This document shows positions 18,866-28,624 of a stretch of DNA of 64,000 bases, piece after piece. Under the pieces are notes generated by a model. That model saw nothing but the letters and a program-made list of their open reading frames with translations, searched no databases and had not been told where the DNA came from. Source of the stretch: DHVE2 group archaeon (GTDB taxonomy: Archaea > Thermoplasmatota > Thermoplasmata > Thermoplasmatales > Aciduliprofundaceae); NCBI GenBank assembly GCA_027023265.1, contig JALVVV010000018.1, forward strand, positions 62,001 to 126,000, read 5' to 3'. Made by a program: the position numbers and the translations under genes. Numbering within the stretch: the stretch's first letter is position 1; each line of letters starts with the position of its first letter.

Positions 18866-20485
18866 TCACTCCTCATCGTTACCCATATCTCCAGATTTGC
18901 CTCCCTTGCTCTCGCCTTTGGAGGCAACCACATCGTCTATGCGCAGTATCATTATGGCAGCATCGGTAGCACTGTTTATTGCCTGCTTGCCAACACGGAT
19001 TGGCTCTATAACACCAATGGCTTCCATATCCTCTACCTTGCCACTGTAAACGTTTACACCGTGGGTAACCTTTCCATCCTTGTGAGCCTTGCGCAGCTGT
19101 ATCAGCATCTCAATGGGATCAAGCCCTGCATTCTCCGCGAGGCTCCTTGGCAGTATCTCCAGAGAATCGGCAAACTTCTCTATTGCAAGCTGCTCCCTGC
19201 CACCCACACTCGGTGCATACTCACGCAGTCTCAGGGAGAGTTCTACCGCGCTGGAACCTCCACCGGTCACGTACTTTCCATCTTCAATGGCCTTGGCCAC
19301 CACATAGAGTGAGTCCTTTATGCTCCGCTCAATCTCGTCAACCACATGTTCGGTACCTCCGCGTATCAGGATAGAAACGCTCTTGGGATTCTCGCAACCC
19401 ATAACAAAGGTCATGTGGTCATCACCTATCTTTCTCTCCTCCACCACTTTAGCGTGGCCAAGGTCCTCTGCGCTGAGATCATCAAGGTTAGTAACAATTC
19501 TTGCACCTGTTGCACGAGATAGTTTCTCCATATCGCTCTTCTTTACACGGCGCACAGCATATATGCCCGCCTTGGCAAGGAAATGCTGCGCAAGGTCATC
19601 AATGCCCTTCTGACAGAGAACTACGTTCGCGCCAGTGGACTTTATTTTATCAACCATATCCTTTATCAATCTCTCTTCCTGCTCAAGGAACTCGTGGATT
19701 GCATCCGGGCTCTTGATCTGGATGCTTGCATCTATTTCGGGCTTCTTCACTTCAAGGGCAACGTTTATGAGCGCAATCTTCGCATCCTCTACCTTCTTGG
19801 GCATTCCAGGATGCACTTTCTCTTTATCAAGAACAACACCATCTATCAATTCAGTATTGTCTATAGAACCACCCTGCTTCTTTATTATCTGTATTGAATC
19901 CACATCTGCAACCCACCTGTCACCCATCTTCTCCGCAACCCTCTTAACTGCCTTCACAGATATGTCACCTAAAAGGTCCTTTGCCATACTTGCACTTTTG
20001 CTGCTAAGTGCAGTAAGTGCAATTTTCTTCAAGACCTCTTCATTATCCAAATCGATAGGCTTTGCAATATCATCCAGTATCTCCTTGGCCTTCTCAGCAG
20101 CAAGTCTGTATCCCTTTGTAATTACCGTGGGATGCACGTTCTGGTCCACCAACTCCTCAGCATTCTTAAGCAACTCTCCCGCAAGAACCACCGCAGTAGT
20201 AGTACCGTCACCAACCTCCGTATCCTGGGTCTTGGCAACTTCCACCATCATCTTCGCCGCAGGATGCTCCACGTCTATTTCTTTTAAAATAGTAACTCCA
20301 TCGTTGGTTATTACAACATCACCAAGGGAGTCCACGAGCATCTTGTCCATTCCCCTTGGACCCAGAGTGGTGCGTACAGCATCGGCTATTGCCCTTGCAG
20401 CCGCTATGTTATTCTTCATTGCGTCCCTGCCCGTTTCCCTTTTTGTACCCTCCTTTAATATGAGAATTGGCTGTCCACCCATCAT
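18866..20485 (-). CDS. Thermosome subunit (group II chaperonin)
   Basis: 539 residues. It has [11 protein letters not shown] and [16 protein letters not shown], the ATPase loop [28 protein letters not shown] and a C-terminal Gly/Asp/Glu tail ([12 protein letters not shown]). It folds proteins in the cytoplasm as an 8- or 9-membered double ring. Shine-Dalgarno GAGGTGAT and TATA-like CTTTTTATA (20521-20530) precede the start. Codons are biased to G/C-ending ones compared with neighbours, as expected for a highly expressed gene, which also explains the long antisense frames. Confidence 0.97.
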   Translation of the reverse strand: MMGGQPILILKEGTKRETGRDAMKNNIAAARAIADAVRTTLGPRGMDKMLVDSLGDVVITNDGVTILKEIDVEHPAAKMMVEVAKTQDTEVGDGTTTAVVLAGELLKNAEELVDQNVHPTVITKGYRLAAEKAKEILDDIAKPIDLDNEEVLKKIALTALSSKSASMAKDLLGDISVKAVKRVAEKMGDRWVADVDSIQIIKKQGGSIDNTELIDGVVLDKEKVHPGMPKKVEDAKIALINVALEVKKPEIDASIQIKSPDAIHEFLEQEERLIKDMVDKIKSTGANVVLCQKGIDDLAQHFLAKAGIYAVRRVKKSDMEKLSRATGARIVTNLDDLSAEDLGHAKVVEERKIGDDHMTFVMGCENPKSVSILIRGGTEHVVDEIERSIKDSLYVVAKAIEDGKYVTGGGSSAVELSLRLREYAPSVGGREQLAIEKFADSLEILPRSLAENAGLDPIEMLIQLRKAHKDGKVTHGVNVYSGKVEDMEAIGVIEPIRVGKQAINSATDAAIMILRIDDVVASKGESKGGKSGDMGNDEE

Positions 20486-20539
20486 TTTACATCACCTCAA
20501 TTCCCGTAAAAATATTCTTCTATAAAAAGCTTTCTGAAA

Positions 20540-20941
20540 CTACCTGTGATATGTAGTGCCCTTAAATCTCAATAAAGCACGGTATATCTGTTCCAGAAGA
20601 ACAAGGTATGCAAGCTCATGACGCATAGTCAACATAGATAATGATATCAAATATTTTCCTTTTTTCTGTTCTTCGGAAAAACCTTCGGGGGGACCCACGG
20701 CAAAACGTATAATTTTTCCGGATGCCGTATAATTCATTATTAGTCGGTAAAATTCCTCACTGTCCAGCATCTTTCCATGCTCATCAAGCAAAATAGTACC
20801 ATCTGCAAGAGCACCTCTAAAATTGATTCTGTATTTTATTCTTGCCATGCTGGAAATTCTGGACTCGTAAAATGATATCACTTCGCGATACTCCCTCTCT
20901 ACCCTTCCAAAACTGGTTATCTCTATCTTTATCGGAAGCAC
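20540..20941 (-). CDS. RlmH-like SPOUT rRNA methyltransferase
   Basis: 133 residues ending ISLSMLTMRHELAYLVLLEQ-IYRAL and YHR, the diagnostic tail of RlmH (ISLS.MT..H...R..LLEQ.YRA....G..YHR), which methylates pseudouridine 1915 of 23S rRNA in bacteria. The SAM-binding FAVGPPEGFSEE loop is also present, with VGPPEG where bacterial members have IGGPEG. It is shorter than the usual 155 residues. It is transcribed divergently from the radical SAM gene at 20996. Confidence 0.8.
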   Translation of the reverse strand: MLPIKIEITSFGRVEREYREVISFYESRISSMARIKYRINFRGALADGTILLDEHGKMLDSEEFYRLIMNYTASGKIIRFAVGPPEGFSEEQKKGKYLISLSMLTMRHELAYLVLLEQIYRALLRFKGTTYHR

Positions 20942-20995
20942 GAAAAGACGAAATCCTTATTACCATTTAAACATTGCCCACTCCAAGGTGATTTA

Positions 20996-22591
20996 ATGGT
21001 AGAGGTAGTTCTTACTACTGATAGAACAATGATGTCAAACCACCACCACAAAGAATTTCTGGGGTTTGGAACAACGGGCCCTCCTCTTATACTTCCAGAA
21101 AAAGCATGGCTATGGCTTTTTGCACCAAAAATGAAGGTGGTGGATAAGGTTGGGAGACCTTTGGAGGCTCCCTACGGTCTGCGTAAAATAGAAGCTAAGC
21201 TCATAGATGAGGGATTTGACGCAGCTATAATCGATCCGGATCATTTGCACAAGCATGTAGATGATGCAAAAGTACTGCTTCTATCACATCACGATTACTT
21301 CGGATTTGGGCCTCCATCAAGCACATTTGCGTCAATTTTTAAAACGGAAACCGTGAATGCGCGCTCCTTTGCTCGCCTGATGAACTCCGAACCTGTAAGA
21401 AAGATGAAAGAAAACGGAGTGAAAATAATTGCAGGAGGGCCAGCAGCCTGGCACTGGAAGTACAGGGAAGACAAGATGAAAGAGTGGGGTGTGAATACGG
21501 TGGTTGACGGAGAAGGGGAGCTTGCCGTGGGTGAGATAGTGCGAAAGGCATTAAACGGCGAGGAGCTACCAAAATTTGTGGACTTGAAACCTTCACAGTC
21601 TCCGAAAATTGAAGAGATATCCGAGATAAAGCTTCCCAGCGTTAATGGTCTTGTGGAAGTAATGCGCGGATGCCCTCGCGGATGCAAGTTCTGCTCTGTT
21701 ACCCTACGACCTTTAAGATACCTGCCTTTCGACAAAATTGAAAAGGAAATCCTTGTAAATGTTAGAAACGGCGTTGAAAACGGAATAATACACAGCGAAG
21801 ACGTTCTACTTTACGGAGCAAAGCCACCGTCATACATCATACCAAACGAAGAAAAACTTATAAAACTGCACAAGCTGTTTAAAAAGCATTACAAAAAAGT
21901 AGTATGGGCACATGCAAGTCTTGCCGCAATAGTGAAGGGACAGCAGGATTCTAAACTAATGGATAAACTTGCAGAGATTATAATTGATGAACACCAGTCG
22001 TGGTGGGGAGCCGAAATTGGCGTGGAAACCGGCTCACCGAGATTGGCGAAGATTATAATGCCCCAGAAAGCCAAACCATTCTCAACTGAAAACTGGCCTG
22101 AGATAGTTATTGAAGGCGCAGGAATAATGCAGGACGTGGGCATGGAACCAGCAATGACACTTATAGCAGGACTCCCCGAGGAGACTGAAGATGATATAAT
22201 AAAGACTTTGGAATTGGTAGATGACCTCTGGGATTTCAAGGCGATAATAATGCCCATGTTCTTCGTGCCCATGGGATTGCTTAAGGACAAAGATTGGTTC
22301 CAGGCATACGAACTAAGCGATATACACATGGAACTGTTAAAGAGATGCCTGACTCACGGAATAAGACAGGGAAAAAGAATTTTGAAAAATTACTTTGAAG
22401 AGCGCTGGTATGGAATGTTTCTCATGCCGTTCTACCACGTGTTCATTGACCTCATAGAGAGACAGGCAAAGAAACGGGGGTACATAAGCGAGCCGGGAAG
22501 CCACGTGGGCAAGAAGTTTGGAAAGTTAGACAAGGATAAGGTGATAAAGGAAAAAGGCGAGAACGTGGACTGGGACAAGACGTGCAGATAA
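20996..22591 (+). CDS. B12-binding-type radical SAM enzyme
   Basis: 531 residues. The N-terminal 200 residues form a cobalamin-binding-like Rossmann region (IIDPDHLHK, LLLSHHDYFG, KIIAGGPAAWHW, VVDGEGELAVGE), but the DxHxxG loop is not clear. The radical SAM CxxxCxxC is at C226, C230 and C233 (RGCPRGCKFC). The C-terminal part contains EIGVETGSPRLAKIIM and AGLPEETEDDI. The reaction is unknown. Enzymes of this type include the GDGT ring synthases of archaeal membrane lipids, which is one possible role in a tetraether-making archaeon, but nothing local proves it. It is a single gene. Confidence 0.8.
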   Translation: MVEVVLTTDRTMMSNHHHKEFLGFGTTGPPLILPEKAWLWLFAPKMKVVDKVGRPLEAPYGLRKIEAKLIDEGFDAAIIDPDHLHKHVDDAKVLLLSHHDYFGFGPPSSTFASIFKTETVNARSFARLMNSEPVRKMKENGVKIIAGGPAAWHWKYREDKMKEWGVNTVVDGEGELAVGEIVRKALNGEELPKFVDLKPSQSPKIEEISEIKLPSVNGLVEVMRGCPRGCKFCSVTLRPLRYLPFDKIEKEILVNVRNGVENGIIHSEDVLLYGAKPPSYIIPNEEKLIKLHKLFKKHYKKVVWAHASLAAIVKGQQDSKLMDKLAEIIIDEHQSWWGAEIGVETGSPRLAKIIMPQKAKPFSTENWPEIVIEGAGIMQDVGMEPAMTLIAGLPEETEDDIIKTLELVDDLWDFKAIIMPMFFVPMGLLKDKDWFQAYELSDIHMELLKRCLTHGIRQGKRILKNYFEERWYGMFLMPFYHVFIDLIERQAKKRGYISEPGSHVGKKFGKLDKDKVIKEKGENVDWDKTCR

Positions 22592-22602
22592 TTACAGTTT
22601 TA

Positions 22603-24039
22603 TTACCTTTCAAGCTGTTTTCTAATCATTTCTTCAACAATATTTAGAAACTCTTCCTCACTACCTCTGGGAATGGACGCCCCGGCGGCAATATTGTGAC
22701 CTCCGCCGCTGCCACCAACTTTTTCCGAAGCCTCCTTCATTATTACCGAAAAATCCACTCCTTTACTTATCAAAGAGCGTGGTGAGCGAACCGACACCTT
22801 TATGTTTCCATCCTCACTGTTCGCAAATGCAATTATTGGCAGCTCTTCCTTATCTTCGTTAAGGAGCATTGATGCTACTATGCCCACAATATTCTCGTTT
22901 ATTCTATCGCCAGCATGGAAGTACTCCAGGTACTTTCTCTTGGTTATACCTATTTCCCTGACAATATTAACACTGTTCACGAGATGCTTTCTGTGATTGT
23001 TTAGCATACTAAGCGCTTTTTTATAGTACTTATCTCTGTCACCAAGACACACATGAAATCCAATCTCCGCCTGCATATATCTACCGGTTGCATTTAGCAA
23101 AGTAGCAAATTCTTTTGCGTCTCTTAACGGAGTGCCGTGCTCCTCATTTACCAGCTCGTAAACTTCACCTATAAGTCGCTCTGCAAGCACGTGGCCGTAG
23201 CTCATACTCAAAATAAGCTTTACAAGCTCGCTTAAAATGAGTTTCTTCTCATCGTGAGTTAGGTCTATCCACCTGCGCCAGCGCTCTCTCTTTAGAGGAA
23301 TACCAAGTCTTGTCAGAAACCCGCGGCATGCACGGTCGTCACCGGTCAATGTTGGAAGTATTGGGTCTGAAGAGTACTGAAGCATCTTATACACAGGACG
23401 AGTCTCTCTGCCAAAGAACCGAGCATCAATGTGGTAATTTATGTAACCATGCTCCTTTGCTTCCCCCAAAATAAATCGATTAGTTCCAGTGAGCCTGAGA
23501 GCATCGCTATCCTGCATATCGCCAACTGCACCCACTATCGCAAGAGCACTTAAATCAACATTTCTCAAATCCAGTTCCCTTGCAACTAAATAAGTCACTC
23601 CTGCACCGCTTATGTCCACAGCCCCATCCTTGCCAAATAAATGGGGATTTAACTGCAAAACTTCACTCTTATTAACTTCCTCAAAAAAGGAGGTTAAGGT
23701 CTTCCTTGCATTCCGCGGAACTTCTGGAACTGTGGCACTTGGCACGTGATGGTCGGTAATTACCGCGTTCAGGCCGTACATTAAGTGAACCATCCCGCTT
23801 CCAAGGTCGGTAAACCACACGAGTGAAGGATTCTCGTTTTTAATCTCTTCAATTTTCTTCTCATCTAACTGCTTCACAAAATCTACCCTATACTCCTTCC
23901 CCAACCTCTCGAGTGCACGGGCAGCAATACTCCCCGAAGTTATGCCATCGGCGTCAATGTGAGAAACGATAACAACGTCATCCGCACCCTTAATTTTCCT
24001 TGCAAGTTCCGCCGCACGCTTTAAATATTCCGAATACAC
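22603..24039 (-). CDS. RecJ-like DHH single-strand nuclease (GAN/RecJ archaeal)
   Basis: 478 residues. The DHH catalytic domain has SHIDADG (D29, D31), a WFTDLGSG strand and VITDHHVPS. The C-terminal DHHA1 domain ends in GGSGGGHNIAAGAS. Archaeal members either act as a GINS-associated 5'-3' exonuclease (GAN) or as a 3' nuclease; which one cannot be decided here. It starts at GTG 24039 just after the T7 run that ends the IOR operon. Confidence 0.88.
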   Translation of the reverse strand: MYSEYLKRAAELARKIKGADDVVIVSHIDADGITSGSIAARALERLGKEYRVDFVKQLDEKKIEEIKNENPSLVWFTDLGSGMVHLMYGLNAVITDHHVPSATVPEVPRNARKTLTSFFEEVNKSEVLQLNPHLFGKDGAVDISGAGVTYLVARELDLRNVDLSALAIVGAVGDMQDSDALRLTGTNRFILGEAKEHGYINYHIDARFFGRETRPVYKMLQYSSDPILPTLTGDDRACRGFLTRLGIPLKRERWRRWIDLTHDEKKLILSELVKLILSMSYGHVLAERLIGEVYELVNEEHGTPLRDAKEFATLLNATGRYMQAEIGFHVCLGDRDKYYKKALSMLNNHRKHLVNSVNIVREIGITKRKYLEYFHAGDRINENIVGIVASMLLNEDKEELPIIAFANSEDGNIKVSVRSPRSLISKGVDFSVIMKEASEKVGGSGGGHNIAAGASIPRGSEEEFLNIVEEMIRKQLER

Positions 24040-24060
24040 AAAAAGAGGATACGAGGATTG

Positions 24061-24069
24061 TAAAAAAAT
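24061..24069 (-). terminator. Oligo-T terminator after iorB
   Basis: The minus strand reads GATTTTTTTA immediately after the iorB stop. Oligo-T runs are the usual archaeal termination signal, and recJ begins 22 nt further on. The same stretch may also serve as the A/T promoter element of recJ. Confidence 0.5.
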
Positions 24070-24073
24070 CTTT

Positions 24074-24655
24074 TCATTTTTTTATCGCTTGCTCTCCCAG
24101 CTCAAAAGCTTTGATGTTTATCTCGTGATGTCTTGGCGGGAATTTGTCCTTTATCGCAGCTATCACATGTTCTCTGTCCAAGGGAAACTCAGGCAATGCT
24201 GTAAGAGCACCCAACATGACTATATTCATAGTTATCACGTTACCAAGTTTGCGAGCTATTTCCGTGGCTTCCAGGGTATAAACATTTAATCCTTCCATAG
24301 CACTCAAAACTTCATTGACATCGGGATACTTTGCCTTGCCAAGAGAGGCAGTTATGGGCACTATTGGCTCGGTATTCACTACCACGGAACTGCCGGGATG
24401 CGCCTTGTGAAGCACGCGATAAGCTTCTACCGGCTCAAAGCCCACAATTATATCCGCCTCACCATCACCCACAAGGGTGCTATGCACATCACCAATATTC
24501 ATCTCTGTAACCACAATTCCACCACGCTGGGCCATACCATGTACCTCGCTCATGGTCACGTTCACTCCAGCTTTCAGCGCCGCAACTCCGATTATACTTG
24601 AAGCGGTTAGGACTCCTTGACCACCAACACCAGCAAAAACTATGCCCGTCTTCAT
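24074..24655 (-). CDS. iorB: Indolepyruvate:ferredoxin oxidoreductase, beta subunit
   Basis: 193 residues of the gamma-type domain of 2-oxoacid ferredoxin oxidoreductases: GVGGQGVLTASSIIG at the start, GMAQRGGIVVTEM and EPVEAYR. It works with IorA to decarboxylate aryl pyruvates from aromatic amino acids. It overlaps iorA by ATGA and is the last gene of the POR-IOR operon. Confidence 0.94.
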   Translation of the reverse strand: MKTGIVFAGVGGQGVLTASSIIGVAALKAGVNVTMSEVHGMAQRGGIVVTEMNIGDVHSTLVGDGEADIIVGFEPVEAYRVLHKAHPGSSVVVNTEPIVPITASLGKAKYPDVNEVLSAMEGLNVYTLEATEIARKLGNVITMNIVMLGALTALPEFPLDREHVIAAIKDKFPPRHHEINIKAFELGEQAIKK

Positions 24656-26535
24656 CTTATCACCTTCTTCTCAATGGCATTGAATGGGCAAATCGTCGCA
24701 CACACTCCGCAGCCATCACAAAGGGCATCATTGATGTAAACCCGCTCTTTTCCATCTTCATCAACTTTTTTGAATATGGCCGCGCATGCAAGCCAGTCAG
24801 AGCAAAGACCACACTGCGTACACTTGTCCTGATTGATTTCGTAGACCCACCATTCATTCTGCTTTCTGCGACGGGCATCCCAGAGAAGCGCACACTCTCT
24901 CTTCGCTATAATCACAGATATGCCCTCATGCCGCAGAGCATCTTTGAAAGCATTAATTGTCTCCTGTACGTTGTACGGGTCAACGGTGCGCACCCAGTCA
25001 ATCCCTATTCCACGAACCAGCTTTTCAATGTCCACATAAGGCGCCTTTTCGCCCATTCCGTTCATGGGCAATCCGGGATGAGGCTGGTGCCCGGTCATTG
25101 CTGTGGTACGATTATCAAGAATCACGTAAACCAAATCGGCATTGTTGTGATACGCATCAATCAGACCGGGTATTGCTGCGTGGAAGAAGGTGGAATCTCC
25201 CACAAAACCTATGACCTTCTGGTCAGTCGCCTTGGAAAAACCAACGGCTGCACCAATACTTGAACCCATGCACAGAAGGTAATCTGCCATCTCGTATGGT
25301 TTCTGTATACCAAGAGTGTAACAGCCAATATCAGTGGTTATTATTGCATCTTTAATCTTCAACTGCCTCAGTGCCATCATGGCTGCATAGTAAGTGGCTC
25401 TGTGGGGACAGCCGGGGCAGAGAACGGGAGGCCTGGATGGGAGTTCTATTTCCTTTGCCCTGTAACTATTATCGCTTATCTTCAAATCCAAAATCTTTCC
25501 AAGAGCAGTTTTGACCACATCAACGTTGTACTCATAAGCACGCGGGAAATACCCATCCAGCTTTCCATAAATGGGCACATTTATATTGTGCAGCTGCGCA
25601 AGAACCCTTGTATTCTCCTCAAGATACGGCTCTAACTCTTCCACAACGATTACCTTATCCACCGAGCTTATAAACTCCTTTACAAGGGCATCTGGGAATG
25701 GGTGAGTAAATCCAAGCTTGAGTATATTCGCATTTATGCCCAGGGATTTGACAACATCTGCCACGTAATTGTAAGATACGCCACTGGTGATTATACCTAT
25801 CTTTCCCCCGTGAAGCTCAATTCTATTTAGCGGGGATGAATTTGCAAGCTCCTTCGCTTTTTCCATCTTCTCAAGCAGTTCCCTGTGCATTCTTCTGGCA
25901 TTTTCTGGCACGGGCACATATCTATTTGGGTCTTTTTCAAAGTATCCCTTGCCCCTTTTTTTACCCAGCTCCCCGTATTCCACGATACCCCGAGCATGGT
26001 TGACCCTCGTGGTCGTGCGGAAAAGCACGGGTAATTTGAGTTTCTCTGACAATTCAAAGGCCTCTTTCATAAAATCTTTCATTTCCTGGGGACTCGATGG
26101 TTCTACCATAGGAATATTGGCGAGCATGGAATAGAGCCTGTTATCCTGCTCATTTTGAGAAGAGTGCATTGATGGATCATCGGCAGTTAGAACCACCAAC
26201 CCTCCGTTGGTACCCACATAAGCAGTGCTCATAAAGGCATCAGCAGCTACGTTGAGACCCACATGCTTGAAGAAAACAAGAGCCCGGAGACCTGAAGCAG
26301 ATGCAGCCGCACTGGTCTCCATCGCAACCTTTTCATTCGTAGAAAACTCAAAGTAAAGTCCTGCTTTCTTTGATATGTAAAAAAGTACATTGCCAATCTC
26401 GCTCGAAGGAGTTCCAGGATAGGTACTCGCAAAATCCACCCCTGCTTCCAGGGCACCCCTAACCACCGCCTCGTTACCCAGGAGAAACTCCTTTCTCCCG
26501 GGCTCGTCGGCAAGTATATTCTCGTATTTCGGCAT
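24652..26535 (-). CDS. iorA: Indolepyruvate:ferredoxin oxidoreductase, alpha subunit
   Basis: 627 residues. The pyrimidine-binding domain opens with LLGNEAVVRGALEAGVDFASTYPGTPSSEIG, the central TPP domain has GDSTFFHAAIPGLIDA and NRTTAMTGHQPHPG, and the C-terminus carries two 4Fe-4S motifs (CTQCGLC and CDGCGVC). It oxidises aryl pyruvates to aryl acetyl-CoA with ferredoxin as acceptor. ATG 26535 is preferred over GTG 26541, because AGGAGG lies 7 nt before it. The GTG would overlap the porB stop. Confidence 0.95.
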   Translation of the reverse strand: MPKYENILADEPGRKEFLLGNEAVVRGALEAGVDFASTYPGTPSSEIGNVLFYISKKAGLYFEFSTNEKVAMETSAAASASGLRALVFFKHVGLNVAADAFMSTAYVGTNGGLVVLTADDPSMHSSQNEQDNRLYSMLANIPMVEPSSPQEMKDFMKEAFELSEKLKLPVLFRTTTRVNHARGIVEYGELGKKRGKGYFEKDPNRYVPVPENARRMHRELLEKMEKAKELANSSPLNRIELHGGKIGIITSGVSYNYVADVVKSLGINANILKLGFTHPFPDALVKEFISSVDKVIVVEELEPYLEENTRVLAQLHNINVPIYGKLDGYFPRAYEYNVDVVKTALGKILDLKISDNSYRAKEIELPSRPPVLCPGCPHRATYYAAMMALRQLKIKDAIITTDIGCYTLGIQKPYEMADYLLCMGSSIGAAVGFSKATDQKVIGFVGDSTFFHAAIPGLIDAYHNNADLVYVILDNRTTAMTGHQPHPGLPMNGMGEKAPYVDIEKLVRGIGIDWVRTVDPYNVQETINAFKDALRHEGISVIIAKRECALLWDARRRKQNEWWVYEINQDKCTQCGLCSDWLACAAIFKKVDEDGKERVYINDALCDGCGVCATICPFNAIEKKVIR

Positions 26536-26537
26536 GC

Positions 26538-27437
26538 TCACTCCTCCTGTGAGCAGCGTTCTTTCTTGAGAAGCGCTTTCCAGTTCTCATCCACGTTCTT
26601 CTGTATCATCTCTATTTCATCTTCGGTAAGGTGCCTGAATCTTCCCTGCAATCTTAGGTACTCTTTGACGGGCTTGGGATTCTTAGGCTTGATTGAAATC
26701 TTGTACTTTCCGTTTATGACCTCGTAAAGCGGAAACATATTGGTCTGCACCGCAAGCCGGGATATTTCCACGGTTTTATCCGGAGGATGTCTCCAGCCGG
26801 TTGGGCACGGAGAAAGAATCTGGAAGAACTTGGGGCCCTTGATTTCCTTCGCTCTCTTCAATTTTGCAATCATATCCTCTGGATACGCTATGGTCGCAGT
26901 TGCCACGTAAGGAATATTGTGTGCCACCATAATCTCAGCCACGTTCTTTTTCGGTTCCCATTTGTACATTCTCTTCTTTCCCCCAGGGGTAGTGGTAGTC
27001 CATGCACCCATGGGCGTTGAACCGGACCTTTGAATTCCTGTGTTCATGTACGCTTCGTTATCGTACATAATGTAAAATACGTTGTGTCCTCGCTCCATTG
27101 CAGCACTGAGCGCCTGCAAGCCGATATCTGCCGTACCACCGTCTCCTGCAAAGCCCACCACATTAACATCTTCTTTACCCATAGCGTCCAAAGCCTCTCT
27201 TATTCCGGATATTGCCGCCCCAGTTACCTCGAATGCAGTGTAAAGGAGAGGAACATCAAGTGTGCGGTGGGGATAAACCCCCGGAATCACCGCCCAGCAG
27301 CAAGCAGGAATCGACAAAATCGTATTCTTGCCAAGGGCTTTAAGCACGTATCTCATTGCAATTGTAGCACCGCAACCCAGGCAAGCGGTATGCCCGGAAA
27401 GCATGTGCTCCTCTTCAGGTATGGTTAATTTCTTCAT
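26538..27437 (-). CDS. porB: Pyruvate/2-oxoacid:ferredoxin oxidoreductase, beta subunit
   Basis: 299 residues. It has the TPP-binding GHTACLGCGATIAMRYVL and CCWAVIPG cysteines of the proximal 4Fe-4S site, GDGGTADIGLQALSAA and MYDNEAYMNTGIQRSG. The ATG at 27437 overlaps the porA stop (TGATG) and has GGTGG 5 nt upstream, so the longer frame to 27473 is not used. Pyruvate is the likely substrate, but a branched-chain 2-oxoacid (VOR) cannot be excluded. Confidence 0.93.
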   Translation of the reverse strand: MKKLTIPEEEHMLSGHTACLGCGATIAMRYVLKALGKNTILSIPACCWAVIPGVYPHRTLDVPLLYTAFEVTGAAISGIREALDAMGKEDVNVVGFAGDGGTADIGLQALSAAMERGHNVFYIMYDNEAYMNTGIQRSGSTPMGAWTTTTPGGKKRMYKWEPKKNVAEIMVAHNIPYVATATIAYPEDMIAKLKRAKEIKGPKFFQILSPCPTGWRHPPDKTVEISRLAVQTNMFPLYEVINGKYKISIKPKNPKPVKEYLRLQGRFRHLTEDEIEMIQKNVDENWKALLKKERCSQEE

Positions 27438-28624
27438 CATGACCACCTCTCGTCTCCTTGAAGACCAACCCATTCAACTTCCTTATCCACCACTCCATCC
27501 TTTGCCACACTAAGCATATCATCAAATACCTTCTCAATTATCCTCGGTGTTATATCTCTTCCTCCAAGTCCCATCACATAGTTCTTAACAGGAATATCAG
27601 CATGGCCGTAAAGCACAGACTTTGTCTCCGCGAACAGGTCAGCGCCAGGGCCGAAAGAATAGCTACGATCCACAACACCAATCATCTTTGCGCCCTTCGC
27701 AATCTTTCTTAGCTCTTCAGCAGGGAAAGGTCTGAAATAACGAACCCGCGCCACACCTACTTTTTTACCTTTCTCACGCATCCTGTCAACAACGTCTTTT
27801 GCAGTGGAGCCAATGGTTCCAATGACAACCATAACTGCGTCGGCATCCTCTGTTTTGTACTCCTCAACGAATGGAGCGTATTCACGTCCAAACACCTGGT
27901 TGTACTCCTCAACCACCTTGCGTATCTCACTGCGAGCATCTTCCATTGCAAGAGCCATCTTGTAGCGGAACTCCATGTAAGGGCCCTCAGGCATTATAAG
28001 AGAGCCAAATCCCGCAGGTTCGTCGGGGTCAAGCTTGAAAGCAGGTTCGTACTCCCCTAAGAAATCATCTACCTTTTTCTGCTCTGGTATATCTACTCCC
28101 TCCGATGTGTGAGAAAGTATAAATGCATCCTCTATCACCATCGTTGGAAGGAGTATATTGTGCTTTTCGGCAATTTTGTAAGACATAATTATAGAGTCAA
28201 GAACCTCCTGATTATTCTGCGTGTAAACCTGTATCCATCCAGAATCTCGCTCTGCCATGGTATCCAGCTGGTCCGTCCAAACACTCCAAGGCGGGGCCAT
28301 GGCACGGTTAACCACACTCATCACTATGGGCAACCTCGCACCGGAAGCCCACATTAGAACCTCGTGCATCAAAGCAAGGCCATGGGCGCTCGTGGCCGTG
28401 TATGTTCTCACACCGGTGTTCTGCGCGGCAATACAGGCAGCCATGGCAGAATGCTCGCTCTCCACACGAATGTATCTGGCGTCCATCTCTCCATTTGCGA
28501 TAAATGCAGCTATCGTTTCAATTATACTTGTTTGAGGTGTTATGGGATATGCCGCTATGACCTTTGGCCTTGACAAACGGGCACCCCACGCTGCCGCTTC
28601 GTTTCCCGTGAGTATTGCCTTCAT
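27437..28624 (-). CDS. porA: Pyruvate/2-oxoacid:ferredoxin oxidoreductase, alpha subunit
   Basis: 395 residues beginning MKAILTGNEAAAWGA, with AAYPITPQTSIIE, ESEHSAMAACIAAQ and ATSAHGLALMHEVL, the pyrimidine-binding domain of POR alpha chains. The start overlaps the porD stop by ATGA and the end overlaps porB, so porG-D-A-B are strictly coupled. Confidence 0.94.
   Translation of the reverse strand: MKAILTGNEAAAWGARLSRPKVIAAYPITPQTSIIETIAAFIANGEMDARYIRVESEHSAMAACIAAQNTGVRTYTATSAHGLALMHEVLMWASGARLPIVMSVVNRAMAPPWSVWTDQLDTMAERDSGWIQVYTQNNQEVLDSIIMSYKIAEKHNILLPTMVIEDAFILSHTSEGVDIPEQKKVDDFLGEYEPAFKLDPDEPAGFGSLIMPEGPYMEFRYKMALAMEDARSEIRKVVEEYNQVFGREYAPFVEEYKTEDADAVMVVIGTIGSTAKDVVDRMREKGKKVGVARVRYFRPFPAEELRKIAKGAKMIGVVDRSYSFGPGADLFAETKSVLYGHADIPVKNYVMGLGGRDITPRIIEKVFDDMLSVAKDGVVDKEVEWVGLQGDERWS

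Noticed and set aside
19635-20525. Long plus-strand open frame opposite the thermosome gene
   Set aside because: It is antisense to a certain, strongly codon-biased gene. G/C-rich third positions remove stops from the opposite strand, and the translation shows low-complexity Ser/Ile/Ala stretches with no domain.
24598-25263. 221-codon plus-strand frame opposite iorA
   Set aside because: It lies wholly inside iorA on the opposite strand, has no promoter or Shine-Dalgarno site, and its product has no recognisable pattern.
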